64,000 nucleotides of DNA from Rhodospirillaceae bacterium. GTDB taxonomy: Bacteria > Pseudomonadota > Alphaproteobacteria > Reyranellales > Reyranellaceae. Location of the stretch: contig WOUR01000008.1 in NCBI GenBank assembly GCA_009772935.1, positions 1-64,000 of the forward strand, given 5' to 3'. The notes beneath the pieces were generated by a model that made no database searches, was not told where the DNA came from, and saw only the letters and a list, made by a program, of their open reading frames with translations. Positions 43,704-53,200 of the stretch are shown here, in pieces (the first letter of the stretch is position 1; the number at the start of each line of letters is the position of its first letter). The position numbers and the translations under genes are program-made.

Positions 43704-45371
43704 ATGACCGGACGGCTTCGCCTCTGGTCGGGCTACGTCCTCTTCTTCTACGTCGTCACCCACCTGCTCAATCATGCGCTGGGCCTGATCTCGTTGCGCG
43801 TCCTCGAGGAAGGGCGGCATTGGTTCGCCGCCATCTGGAGCAATCCCGCAGGCCTGACGGTTCTCTACGGCGCCCTGTTCGGACATTTCTGCCTGGCCCT
43901 GTGGTCACTGTACCGGCGACGCGCGCTGAAACTGTCGCGCTGGGAATGGGCGCAATGGATCCTCGGCGCGTCGATCATCCCGCTGGGCGTGGTGCATATC
44001 GTGGGCACGCGCCTCGCCGCGACGCTCTACGACGTCCAGTCGGGTTATCCCTGGGTTCTGGGCTCGCTCATCGCCAGCGGATGGCCTGGCATCCTGAGGC
44101 AGTTCTCCCTGCCGCTCGTCGTCTGGATGCATGGCTGCATCGGCCTGCACTTCGCACTGCGCCTCAAGCCCTGGTACCGCGACTGGCTGCCGCTCCTCTA
44201 CGGCCTCGCCCTCCTGATCCCCGCCGCCAGCCTTGCCGGCGCCGCCGTCGCGCTGCGCGACGTCGCCGAACTGGCGCAGCGTCCCGGCTTTCTCGAAGGC
44301 CTGTTCGAGCACGCGCATGTTCCAGCCCCTGGGCAGATCGCCCACCTCTATTCGATCGCGGCCGGGCTCGAATACGCGGCCCTCGCTTTGCTGATCGCCG
44401 CGATCGCCGCGCGACCCTTGCGCGATCTCTGGGAACGGCGCGCCGGCGTGGTGCGTCTCGATTACGGCGAACGCCGCAGCGTCACGCAGCCGGCCGGCCC
44501 CTCGATCCTGGAGATGAGCCGGGTCGCCGGCATTCCCCACGCCTCGGTCTGCGGCGGTCGCGGCCGCTGCTCGACCTGCCGCGTCCGCATCACCGGCGAC
44601 GACCGCCACCGGTTGCCGCCAGCCTCGCCGGACGAAGCGAAGGTGCTGGCACGTATCGGCGCTCCGGCCAACGTCCGTCTGGCCTGCCAGCTGCGCCCAC
44701 CGCCCGGTCACTACCGGGTGGCGCTGCTCCTTCCGGCCGCTGCCGGGCCGGTGGAAGCCTATCGGCGCCAACCCCAGGCTCATGGCGGCGAACGCTATAT
44801 CGCGGTGCTGTTCGCCGACATCCGCGGCTTCACGACGATCTCGGAAGGCAAGCTTCCCTACGATGTCGTGTTCCTGCTCAACCGCTACTTCCGCGCCACC
44901 GGACAGGCCGTCGAGGCGGCCGGCGGGCGTCTCGACAAGTTCATCGGCGACGGCGTGATGGCCATCTTCGGCCTCAACCAGGAACCGCAGGTGGCGTGCC
45001 GCCAGGCGCTCGATGCCGCGCGGCGCATGGCATTGGCCCTTGCCGACCTCAACGAAGCGATGTCGGGCGATCTCGACGCGCCGCTGCGCATCGGCATCGG
45101 CATTCACGCCGGCCCGGCCATCGTCGGGGAGATGGGCTATGCGCGCGCCGCCCAGATCACCGCGATCGGCGACACGGTGAACACCGCGAGCCGCCTCGAA
45201 TCCATGACCAAGGAATTCGCCGTCGAACTCGTCGTGTCGGAGGAGTTGCTGGACCGCGCAGGCCTCGACCTCGGCGAAGCGCCCCGCCATGAGGTCGAGA
45301 TCCGCGGCCGGCAGGGCCGGCTCTCCGTCCGTGCCGTCGCCAAGGCCGCCGATCTCACGGCAATGTCATGA
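43704..45371 (+). CDS. cyaC: CyaC-like adenylate cyclase with diheme membrane anchor and 2Fe-2S domain
   Basis: 555 residues in three parts. (1) Six-helix membrane domain, about 8-235, with several in-membrane His (20, 24, 61, 98, 143, 149), enough for the tetra-His diheme-b set reported for Sinorhizobium CyaC. (2) Ferredoxin-like 2Fe-2S domain with Cys283, Cys289, Cys292 and Cys328. (3) Class III cyclase, about 364-515, with metal Asp372 and Asp416, Lys412 and Thr486 as ATP-selecting residues, and Asn493/Arg497. In the characterised homologue, quinone redox state controls cAMP output. The start is 4 nt after arsC. Which His are ligands is inferred from the family. Confidence 0.9.
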   Translation: MTGRLRLWSGYVLFFYVVTHLLNHALGLISLRVLEEGRHWFAAIWSNPAGLTVLYGALFGHFCLALWSLYRRRALKLSRWEWAQWILGASIIPLGVVHIVGTRLAATLYDVQSGYPWVLGSLIASGWPGILRQFSLPLVVWMHGCIGLHFALRLKPWYRDWLPLLYGLALLIPAASLAGAAVALRDVAELAQRPGFLEGLFEHAHVPAPGQIAHLYSIAAGLEYAALALLIAAIAARPLRDLWERRAGVVRLDYGERRSVTQPAGPSILEMSRVAGIPHASVCGGRGRCSTCRVRITGDDRHRLPPASPDEAKVLARIGAPANVRLACQLRPPPGHYRVALLLPAAAGPVEAYRRQPQAHGGERYIAVLFADIRGFTTISEGKLPYDVVFLLNRYFRATGQAVEAAGGRLDKFIGDGVMAIFGLNQEPQVACRQALDAARRMALALADLNEAMSGDLDAPLRIGIGIHAGPAIVGEMGYARAAQITAIGDTVNTASRLESMTKEFAVELVVSEELLDRAGLDLGEAPRHEVEIRGRQGRLSVRAVAKAADLTAMS

Positions 45372-45432
45372 GATTTTCGTTGTCCGGCCGGTCGGCCCGT
45401 CCAAGATGCCCGGACCTTCAGGAGGCCACCGC

Positions 45433-45909
45433 ATGCGATCCCTTTTTCTCGCCGCCGCACTGGCAGTCATGACCGTTGGCCCGTCCCTGCCGGTGCGGGC
45501 AGCCGGCGGCTCCTCGGAGCCGGCCAAGCCGGTCGACGCCAACTTCACCCGTGCCAAGGCGATGATCCAGGCCGGGGACTACCAGGGCGCCCTGCCACTG
45601 CTGCAGCAGGTCGTAACGAAGGATCCGAAGAATGCCGATGCCTATAACCTGATGGGCTTCGCCACGCGCAAGTCGGGCAATCCCAACGGCTCGCTGCAAT
45701 ACTATCAGCAGGCGCTGGCGATCGATTCCCGCCACATCGGCGCCTACGAGTATCTCGGCGAAGCCTACCTGATGCTGGGCCGTCTGCCGGAGGCCGAGCA
45801 GCAGCTCGCCCGCCTCGACTCGCTCTGCACCTTCGGATGCGCCGAGTACCGCCAGCTCAAGGCCGCCATCGCCGACTACAAGGCCGGCAAGCGGCCGGCG
45901 ACGAACTAA
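45433..45909 (+). CDS. exported tetratricopeptide-repeat protein
   Basis: 158 residues from the ATG at 45433 with CAGGAGG upstream. A start 48 codons earlier lies inside cyaC. The signal peptide ends near VRAAGG. Two to three TPR helices follow: AKAMIQAGDYQGALPLLQQV, DAYNLMGFATRKSGNPNGSL and IGAYEYLGEAYLMLGRLPEA. A CTFGCAEY segment holds two Cys that could form a disulfide. It likely acts as a periplasmic scaffold. It lies 61 nt after cyaC. Confidence 0.87.
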   Translation: MRSLFLAAALAVMTVGPSLPVRAAGGSSEPAKPVDANFTRAKAMIQAGDYQGALPLLQQVVTKDPKNADAYNLMGFATRKSGNPNGSLQYYQQALAIDSRHIGAYEYLGEAYLMLGRLPEAEQQLARLDSLCTFGCAEYRQLKAAIADYKAGKRPATN

Positions 45910-45927
45910 GATCTATCCGGAGCAACC

Positions 45928-48900
45928 TCACCAGGTCGCCCTGAAGCCGCCGCTGAGCGAGTGGCTGGAGATGCCGCCGCCGACCTCGCCGTCGTAGCGG
46001 AGATAGAGCCCGGCGCTGGCGGCAATCGCCGTATTGGCGGCAACGCTGACGATCGCCGAATCGGTCTGCGGCGCGGCGCCGAACACGGTGAAATTGGTCC
46101 CGGGTGCGCCGGCGAAGTTCGCCGTCACTGGCCGCGCGGTGCTGGCATACTCGTGCGCCCAGCCGGCGCGCAGTTGCACGGCGAGCTTCTCCCGGCCCTC
46201 GACACCGAACGCGCCGGCGATCTCCGCGCCGAGCACGCTGCGTGCCGAACCGCTGGTCTGCTGCGCCACGGCAAGGTTGAGCGCACCGGCGCCGCTCTCG
46301 GTGAAGCCCGCCTGGTTGACCGTCGTGCCCTGGAAACGCGCGAACGGCGTCAGCGCCAGCGCGGCCGCCCCGTCGATCGCGATCCGGTAGCCCGCCTCGA
46401 CCTGGCCGAGGAACTGGTTGGCGCCGGTACGGCCCTGCGCCAGACGCGGCGCCAGGTTGGGCAGGGTGATCTGCCGTGTCATCGAGTTGTCGTTGTAGCC
46501 ATAGCCCGCCAGCGCATCGACGTAGAAGGCCCCTGGCGTGAAGGAGGCGTAGAGGCTGGCCTGGTAGCTGTTGGTCGTGCCCTGTCCGCTGAACCCGCTG
46601 GCCCACTGGTTCCCGCTGCTGAAGCCCACGCCGATGCCGGCCAGCAAGCGCCGATCGAAGCGATAGTCGAGGCCGGTGGCGAAGCCGCCGGCATTGTAGG
46701 TCAGGCTGGCGGCATTGCCGTTACCCGCGACCGTGCCGGTCCCGCCCATCGCGGTGCCCCACAGGCTCCAGGGTCCGGGCCGCGAAGAGTCGCAGGCCCC
46801 CTCCACGTCGCAGGCCTGCGCCAGCGCCGTGCGGCTCACTTGGCCGCCAGCACCGCCATGCAGCATGCTCATCTGCTGGCCGAGCGCGTTCATGAACAGC
46901 AGGGCGCCGCCCAGGTTGGCGGTACCGAAACCCGAATAGCCCTGGCCGCTCAGCGTCGACATCGCGGCCTGGCCCTGCGCGAAACTGTAGCCCGCCATCG
47001 TGCCGACGATGGTGGCGAAGTCGCCGCTGGCGCCGGCGACGCCGCGATCGAGGGCGGCGCCAACGGCCATCTGGTTCGGCGTCTGCGCGCCCCTCGCGAA
47101 GCCGCCGGGGCTGAGCGTCAAGTAGACGTTGTTGGCATCGTAGGAGAGCGAGGACTGCAGGAAGGGAAGCGACGTGCCGACGCCAGCATAGGAACCGGCG
47201 ACGCCGCCGGTGGCCGACAGGATCGTGTATGTCGTGCGGGGCGCATAGAGGCCCAAGATCGGGATGACGCTGACCATGCCGCCGTTGATCGTCGCCGTGC
47301 CCGGTGCGCCAGTGACGTTGACGAGGTCTGACTGGCCTGCGGCGTTGACCTCGACCTCATAGGTGCTGCCGGCGGCCTGCGTGTAGGAGCCGGCCACGTT
47401 CAGGGTGCCGATCGAGTTGCCCGGCGCCGTGACGCCCCCGGCATTCAGGTTGCCGAAGATCGTACCGCTGCCACGCAATTGGCCGGCAGCCCCCACCGTG
47501 ACGTCGCTGTTGATGCTGCCGTTCACGGCCAGCACGCCGTCGAAAACCGAGGTTGGCCCGGTGTAGGTGTTGGCAGCCGTCAGGTTGAGGAAGCCGCCGC
47601 CGGTCAGATTGAGCCCGCCGCTGCCGGTGATGACGGTGCCGACCGTCGTGCTGCCGCCACCGGCGACGGTGAGGTCGGCCGAGCCCAACGACAGCGCACC
47701 GCCGCTGCCGACCAACATGCCGAGCGTCAGGTCGTTGCCGTTCAGCGCGACCGTGCCGCCGTTGATGGTGAGCGCGCCGAGCGCCGGCAGCGCATTGGGA
47801 CCTCCCAGAGACAGCACGCCGCCATTGACCGTCGTTCCGCCGGTGTAACTGTTGTTGCCGATGAGGCTCAGCGTGCCGGCGCCGTTCAGGACGAGGCTGC
47901 CGGTCCCCGACATGTCGCCGGCATAGGTGCCCGCCGTGTCCTGCGCGAACCAGACGGAAGCGTTGTTGACGATGTTGCCCTGCAGACTCGCCGTATTGCC
48001 CTGCAGGATGCCCGATAAGACCGTCGTGCCGCCGCCGTAGCTGTTCGCTCCCAGGAGGGTGAGCATGCCGCTCCCCTGCTTCATCAGCGAGCCGGCACCC
48101 TGGATGATGCCACCGAAGACGCTGCTTGCCGAATTGCCGGCCGTGAGGGTCGCGCCGCCGAGCGAGAGGATGCCGCCGGCGCCGGACAGGGCGCCGATCG
48201 TCTGGTCGTTGCCGTTGAGTTCGACGGTGCCACCGTTGATCGCGAGCGCCCCGCCCGTGGGAAGGCTGCCGACGGCACCAAGCCGCAGCGTGCCGCCGTT
48301 GACCGTGGTCCCGCCGGTGTAGCTGTTTACGCCACCGAGGCTTTGCGTGCCCGCCATGAGGGTGAGGCTGCCGCCAGTCCCCGGATAGTAGCCGCCATCG
48401 CCGAGCGTGCCGGAGAAGGTGCCGTTGGCGTTGGCGATGACGAGGTTGTTGCCACCGAGGCTGACGACGCCGTTGCTGGTGCCGGAGAGCGACTGGATCA
48501 TCACCGCGCCCCAGGCACGCGAGATGTCGAACAGGCCTTCGTTCTGGACGCCGGAGGAACTGGCGATGCTGCCCGGCCCGGAGATCAGCAACTGGCCGCC
48601 GAAGATCGACGTGAGGCCGCCATAGGTGTTCGTGGCACTGACTTGCACGGCCCCACCGCCGTTGATCTGCAGGCCGCCCAGGCCGGAGATCACGCCGGCG
48701 AGGCCCAGAGGAACGTTGTCACCGGTCACGATCAGCGGCCCCCCCGCCGTTGTCGCAAGTGGGGCGTCGGTGACGAAGAACGGCGTGTAGCCGACCGCCT
48801 TGTTGTCGAGATCGAACAGTACCGAGTTCTGCAGGAAGAAGGGCAGGCCGATCGTGTTGGTCGTTCCCGGCGTGCGCGCGTCGAACTGGGCGACGTAGTT

Positions 48901-50097
48901 GATGGGGTGGGTACCGTTGGGCTGGAGAACCGAGGAGGAGGTCGACAGCCCGACGACCGGCGAGGCGTTGCCGGCAGGTCCGCTGACGCCCGTCGCCGTC
49001 AGCGTGGAACCACCCAGGACCGCAACGCCGTCGCTCATGCCCGGCTGGTTGAACACCGTGCTGAGGGTGAATCCTCCCGTGCCCGTGTCGAGCAGCGCCC
49101 CGGCCGTCGTTGTGGCGCTGGGACCACCGGGGACCGCGACACCGACCAGGAACCTGTAGCCGAACTGCTCGGACGCGTTGTTGCCGGTGGAGCCTCCATA
49201 GGGATTGGGAAAGGGGGTGCTGCTGTTCACCCACGGCACCATGCCGAGGGTGTTGCCGGGCGTGGGCTGCCGGACGGGCGCGAACTGACCCAGCATCTGC
49301 GGTGTCACCCCCAGCGTCACGCAGGGGCTGCAACTCGTGACCTGCTGCGTCGCGCCGCCGATGGTGACGGTCTGGCCAAGGGGCTTCTGTGGTGGGTTCT
49401 GGACGCCCGTGATGGGATTGGGCTGGCCATTCGCGGCGACGACGTAGCCCTGGCCGACGCCGGTGACCGTCGTCTGCCCCAGCACGCTGCCCGCCATGTA
49501 GTTGTCGGCCAGGTAGGTAAAATTGCCCGCCCCGAACGTGCCGTAGAATATGCCCTCGTGCATCGGCGCGGTCGTACCCGCAACCAGAGTGGGCACGCCT
49601 TCGTAGACCAGATTGTAGACGGCGCTGATCTGGTAGCCCGGCGTGGCATTGAGCGTCGAGGCAAGGACCGGTGTCGGTCCCCCGTAGTAGAAGTCGAGTT
49701 GCTCCGCCTGAACGATGTTGCCCTGGAAACCGCGGCAGCCGCCGATTCCGTTGCCGTAGCAATATTCGACGCCAGTGCCGTTGGGCACCGTGGAGTTGGG
49801 CGCGTACCCCTTCGCCGGATCAGTGCCGGGCGTGATGCCCGGCCACCAGCTCGTATTGTATTGCGCATTGAAAAGCGCGGACCCGGTATCGAACAGGTAA
49901 GGCAGTGCCGCGCCGCCATTGATCCCGACATTGATGACCAGCCGGTATTGCTCCGGGAACGGCGTGCCCGTGGTCACGGCCGGCGCATCGATCAACTGCA
50001 GCGGAATGTGGATCGGGGCGGGCGCCTGCGCGTGGGCTGCGGCGGCCCCGATACAGGCTGAAATCACGACAAGAAAAGCAGCTCGGACGACCTGCAT
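45928..50097 (-). CDS. autotransporter with N-terminal pepsin-like aspartic protease domain and PATR passenger
   Basis: 1389 residues from the ATG at 50097 with a GGGGGAGAG site. A Sec signal runs to about residue 25. Residues about 45-440 resemble a bilobal aspartic protease: LFDTGS with Asp70, LLDTGT with Asp337, and a pepsin-type final block NTIGLPFFLQNSVLFDLDNKAVGY. Two Cys pairs occur at 113/121 and 256/259. PATR beta-strand repeats (NSYTGGTTVNGGTLRLG type) lie at about 590, 685, 750 and 845. A 12-strand-type barrel from about 1105 starts SLWGTAMGGTG and ends in Trp. It would be cell-surface or released. The protease call is mine from motifs. Confidence 0.88.
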   Translation of the reverse strand: MQVVRAAFLVVISACIGAAAAHAQAPAPIHIPLQLIDAPAVTTGTPFPEQYRLVINVGINGGAALPYLFDTGSALFNAQYNTSWWPGITPGTDPAKGYAPNSTVPNGTGVEYCYGNGIGGCRGFQGNIVQAEQLDFYYGGPTPVLASTLNATPGYQISAVYNLVYEGVPTLVAGTTAPMHEGIFYGTFGAGNFTYLADNYMAGSVLGQTTVTGVGQGYVVAANGQPNPITGVQNPPQKPLGQTVTIGGATQQVTSCSPCVTLGVTPQMLGQFAPVRQPTPGNTLGMVPWVNSSTPFPNPYGGSTGNNASEQFGYRFLVGVAVPGGPSATTTAGALLDTGTGGFTLSTVFNQPGMSDGVAVLGGSTLTATGVSGPAGNASPVVGLSTSSSVLQPNGTHPINYVAQFDARTPGTTNTIGLPFFLQNSVLFDLDNKAVGYTPFFVTDAPLATTAGGPLIVTGDNVPLGLAGVISGLGGLQINGGGAVQVSATNTYGGLTSIFGGQLLISGPGSIASSSGVQNEGLFDISRAWGAVMIQSLSGTSNGVVSLGGNNLVIANANGTFSGTLGDGGYYPGTGGSLTLMAGTQSLGGVNSYTGGTTVNGGTLRLGAVGSLPTGGALAINGGTVELNGNDQTIGALSGAGGILSLGGATLTAGNSASSVFGGIIQGAGSLMKQGSGMLTLLGANSYGGGTTVLSGILQGNTASLQGNIVNNASVWFAQDTAGTYAGDMSGTGSLVLNGAGTLSLIGNNSYTGGTTVNGGVLSLGGPNALPALGALTINGGTVALNGNDLTLGMLVGSGGALSLGSADLTVAGGGSTTVGTVITGSGGLNLTGGGFLNLTAANTYTGPTSVFDGVLAVNGSINSDVTVGAAGQLRGSGTIFGNLNAGGVTAPGNSIGTLNVAGSYTQAAGSTYEVEVNAAGQSDLVNVTGAPGTATINGGMVSVIPILGLYAPRTTYTILSATGGVAGSYAGVGTSLPFLQSSLSYDANNVYLTLSPGGFARGAQTPNQMAVGAALDRGVAGASGDFATIVGTMAGYSFAQGQAAMSTLSGQGYSGFGTANLGGALLFMNALGQQMSMLHGGAGGQVSRTALAQACDVEGACDSSRPGPWSLWGTAMGGTGTVAGNGNAASLTYNAGGFATGLDYRFDRRLLAGIGVGFSSGNQWASGFSGQGTTNSYQASLYASFTPGAFYVDALAGYGYNDNSMTRQITLPNLAPRLAQGRTGANQFLGQVEAGYRIAIDGAAALALTPFARFQGTTVNQAGFTESGAGALNLAVAQQTSGSARSVLGAEIAGAFGVEGREKLAVQLRAGWAHEYASTARPVTANFAGAPGTNFTVFGAAPQTDSAIVSVAANTAIAASAGLYLRYDGEVGGGISSHSLSGGFRATW

Positions 50098-50264
50098 CCC
50101 CAACTCTCTCCCCCAGGACCACCCCCTCCGCTTCTATCAATGCAGTGCGATACTGCAAGAAGTTGCTGCCATTGATCGGGATGGGCTTTCGCGCCGGCCG
50201 TCGAGCCCGCTATGGTGCCGCGAATAAACGCCCGTTCACGCTGCCGCACCGGAGGGCTCCCGCG

Positions 50265-53200
50265 ATGAGCACCGTCACCCCTGTTCCTCTCGTTTTCGGC
50301 GACTACGCCCTCGAGGACCGCTACCGACTCGGCAAGGGCCGCGTCTACATGACCGGCATCCAGGCGCTGGTGCGCCTGCCGATGATGCAGCGCCAGCGCG
50401 ATCTCGCGGCCGGTCTCAACACCGGCGGCTTCATCTCCGGCTATCGCGGCTCGCCGCTCGGCATGTACGACAACGCGCTGTGGGGCGCGAAGCGGTACCT
50501 GAAAGAGAATAACATCCACTTCCAGCCCGGGCTCAACGAGGATCTCGCGGCGACCGCGGTATGGGGCAGCCAGCAGACCAACCTGTTCCCCGGCGCCAAG
50601 GTCGATGGCGTGTTCTCGATCTGGTACGGCAAAGGCCCCGGTGTCGACCGCTCGATGGACGTGCTGAAGCACGGCAATGCCGCCGGCACCTCGCCGCATG
50701 GCGGCGTGATCGCGCTGGCCGGCGACGACCACGGCTGCCAGTCCTCGACCCTGCCGCACCAGAGCGAACAGGTCTTTGCCGCGGCGATGATCCCGGTCGT
50801 CAATCCGGCGACCGTCCAGGAATATCTCGATTACGGCATCCTGGGCTTTGCCCTGTCCCGCTACTCGGGCTGCTGGGTGGGCTTCAAGGCGATCTCCGAA
50901 ACGGTCGAGAGCGGCGCTTCGGTCTGGGTCGATCCCGAACGCATCCAGATCGTCATGCCGACCGACTTCCAGCTGCCGCCGGGCGGGCTGGGCATCCGCA
51001 ATCCGGATCCCCCGCTCGAGGCCGAGAAGCGCCTGCACGGACCGAAGATGGCGGCGGTCGCCGCCTTCGTGCGCGCCAACGGCTTCGACCGCACCGTGAT
51101 CGAACCGACCGAGACCGGCACGCGCGCCCGCATCGGCATCATGACGACCGGCAAGGCCTATCTCGACACGCGTCAGGCGCTGGAGGATCTCGGCATCGAC
51201 GACGCCCGCGCCCGGGCGCTCGGCATCCGCCTCTACAAGGTCGGCGTGACCTGGCCGCTCGAAGTTGAAGGCGCGCGCCGCTTCGCCGAAGGCCTGCAGG
51301 AAGTCATCGTCGTCGAGGAGAAGCGCTCGAACCTCGAGGACCAGCTCCTGCGCATCCTCTACCACCTGCCGGCCGATCGCCGTCCGGTGGTGATCGGCAA
51401 GGCCGACGAGAGCGGCCGCATCATCCTGCCCAGCGAAGGCGAGCTCACGCCGACCGGCGTCGCCATGGTGATCGCCGGCCGCCTGATGAAGCACGAGGGC
51501 GAATCGCCCGAGCTGCGTCAGCGCCTGGCCCGTCTCGAAGCCAAGGAGAAGCTCTTGTCGGCGCCGCCGCCCAAGGTCGCGCGCACGCCGTTCTTCTGCT
51601 CGGGCTGCCCGCACAACACCTCGACCAAGGTGCCCGAGGGCAGCCGCGCCATGGCCGGCATCGGCTGCCATGGCATGGCGATCTGGATGCCCGAGCGCCG
51701 TACCTCGCTGATCTCCCACATGGGCGGCGAAGGCGTGGGCTGGGTCGGCCAGGCGCCGTTCCATTCCGACAACCACATCTTCCAGAACCTGGGCGACGGC
51801 ACCTATTACCATTCGGGCCTGATGGCGATCCGCCAGTCGGCCGCTGCCGGCGTCAACATCACCTACAAGATCCTGTTCAACGATGCGGTCGCGATGACCG
51901 GCGGCCAGCCGCATGACGGCCCGCTCACGGTTCCGGAGATCACGCGGCAGGTCGAGGCCGAGGGCGCCAAGAAGGTCGTCGTCGTCACCGACGAGCCCGA
52001 CAAGTACCCGATGAACGCGGGCTTCGCGCACGGCGTCACCATCCGCCATCGCGACGAGCTCGACGCCGTGCAACGCGAGCTGCGCGAGATCCCGGGTCTC
52101 ACCGTGCTCGTCTACGACCAGACCTGCGCCGCCGAGAAGCGCCGCCGCCGCAAGCGCGGCACCTTCCCCGATCCCGACCGGCGCGTCTTCATCAACGACG
52201 CGGTCTGCGAAGGCTGCGGCGACTGCTCCGAGAAGAGCAACTGCGTGTCGGTGAAGCCGCTCGAGACCGAGCTCGGCCGCAAGCGCCAGATCGACCAGAG
52301 CAATTGCAACAAGGACTTCTCCTGCGTGAATGGCTTCTGCCCGAGCTTCGTGTCGGTGCGCGGCGGCGTTCCCGCCAAGGCCCGCCGCCGCAAGCTCGAA
52401 GTGGTGGCGGAGGATCCCTTCGCCACGCTGCCGATGCCGACGCTGCGGCCGCTGAGCGAAGCCTACGGCATCCTGGTGACCGGCATCGGCGGCACCGGCG
52501 TCATCACGGTCGGCGCGCTGATCGGCATGGCGGCGCATCTCGAAGGCAAGGGCTGCACCGTCCTCGACTTCACCGGCCTCGCCCAGAAGAACGGCGCGGT
52601 GATGAGCCATGTGCGGCTCGCGCCGAAGCCCGAGGATCTCCATGCCGTACGCATCGCCGCCGGCGGCGCCAACCTGGTGCTGGGCTGCGACATGGTCGTG
52701 GCCGCCTCACCGGCCGCGCTGTCGCGCATCGAGCAGGGCGTGACCAAGGCCGTCATCAATGGCCATGTCCAGCCGGTCGCGGCCTTCGTCATGAACGGCG
52801 ACATGGATCTCGGCGCCGAATCGATGATGAAGGCGATCCGCGACGCCGCGGGCGACGAGGCCACCTCGTTCGTCGATGGTACCGGTCTCGCCACGGCGAT
52901 CCTGGGCGATTCGATCGCGACCAATCTCTTCATGCTGGGTCATGCCTGGCAGAAGGGCCTGGTGCCGCTGTCGTTCGAGGCGCTGATGCGCGCCATCGAG
53001 CTGAACGGCGTCGCCGTCGAGAGCAGCAAGCGCACCTTCGACTGGGGTCGCCTCGCCGCTCACAATCTCGCCGCCGTCCAGGCTGCGGCCAAGCCCGCGA
53101 TGAGGGTCGAGAAGCCGGTCGCGCGCACGCTCGCGGAGATCGTCTCGAAGCGCGTCGAGCTGCTCACGGCCTACCAGGACAAGGCCTATGCCGATCGCTA

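Noticed and set aside
47816..48330. Short similar DNA stretches that could look like a repeat array or CRISPR
   Set aside because: They encode the PATR beta-strand repeats of the autotransporter. Spacing is not regular and there are no unique spacers.
48343..50061. A 572-residue plus-strand frame
   Set aside because: Antisense to the autotransporter passenger and composition-driven.
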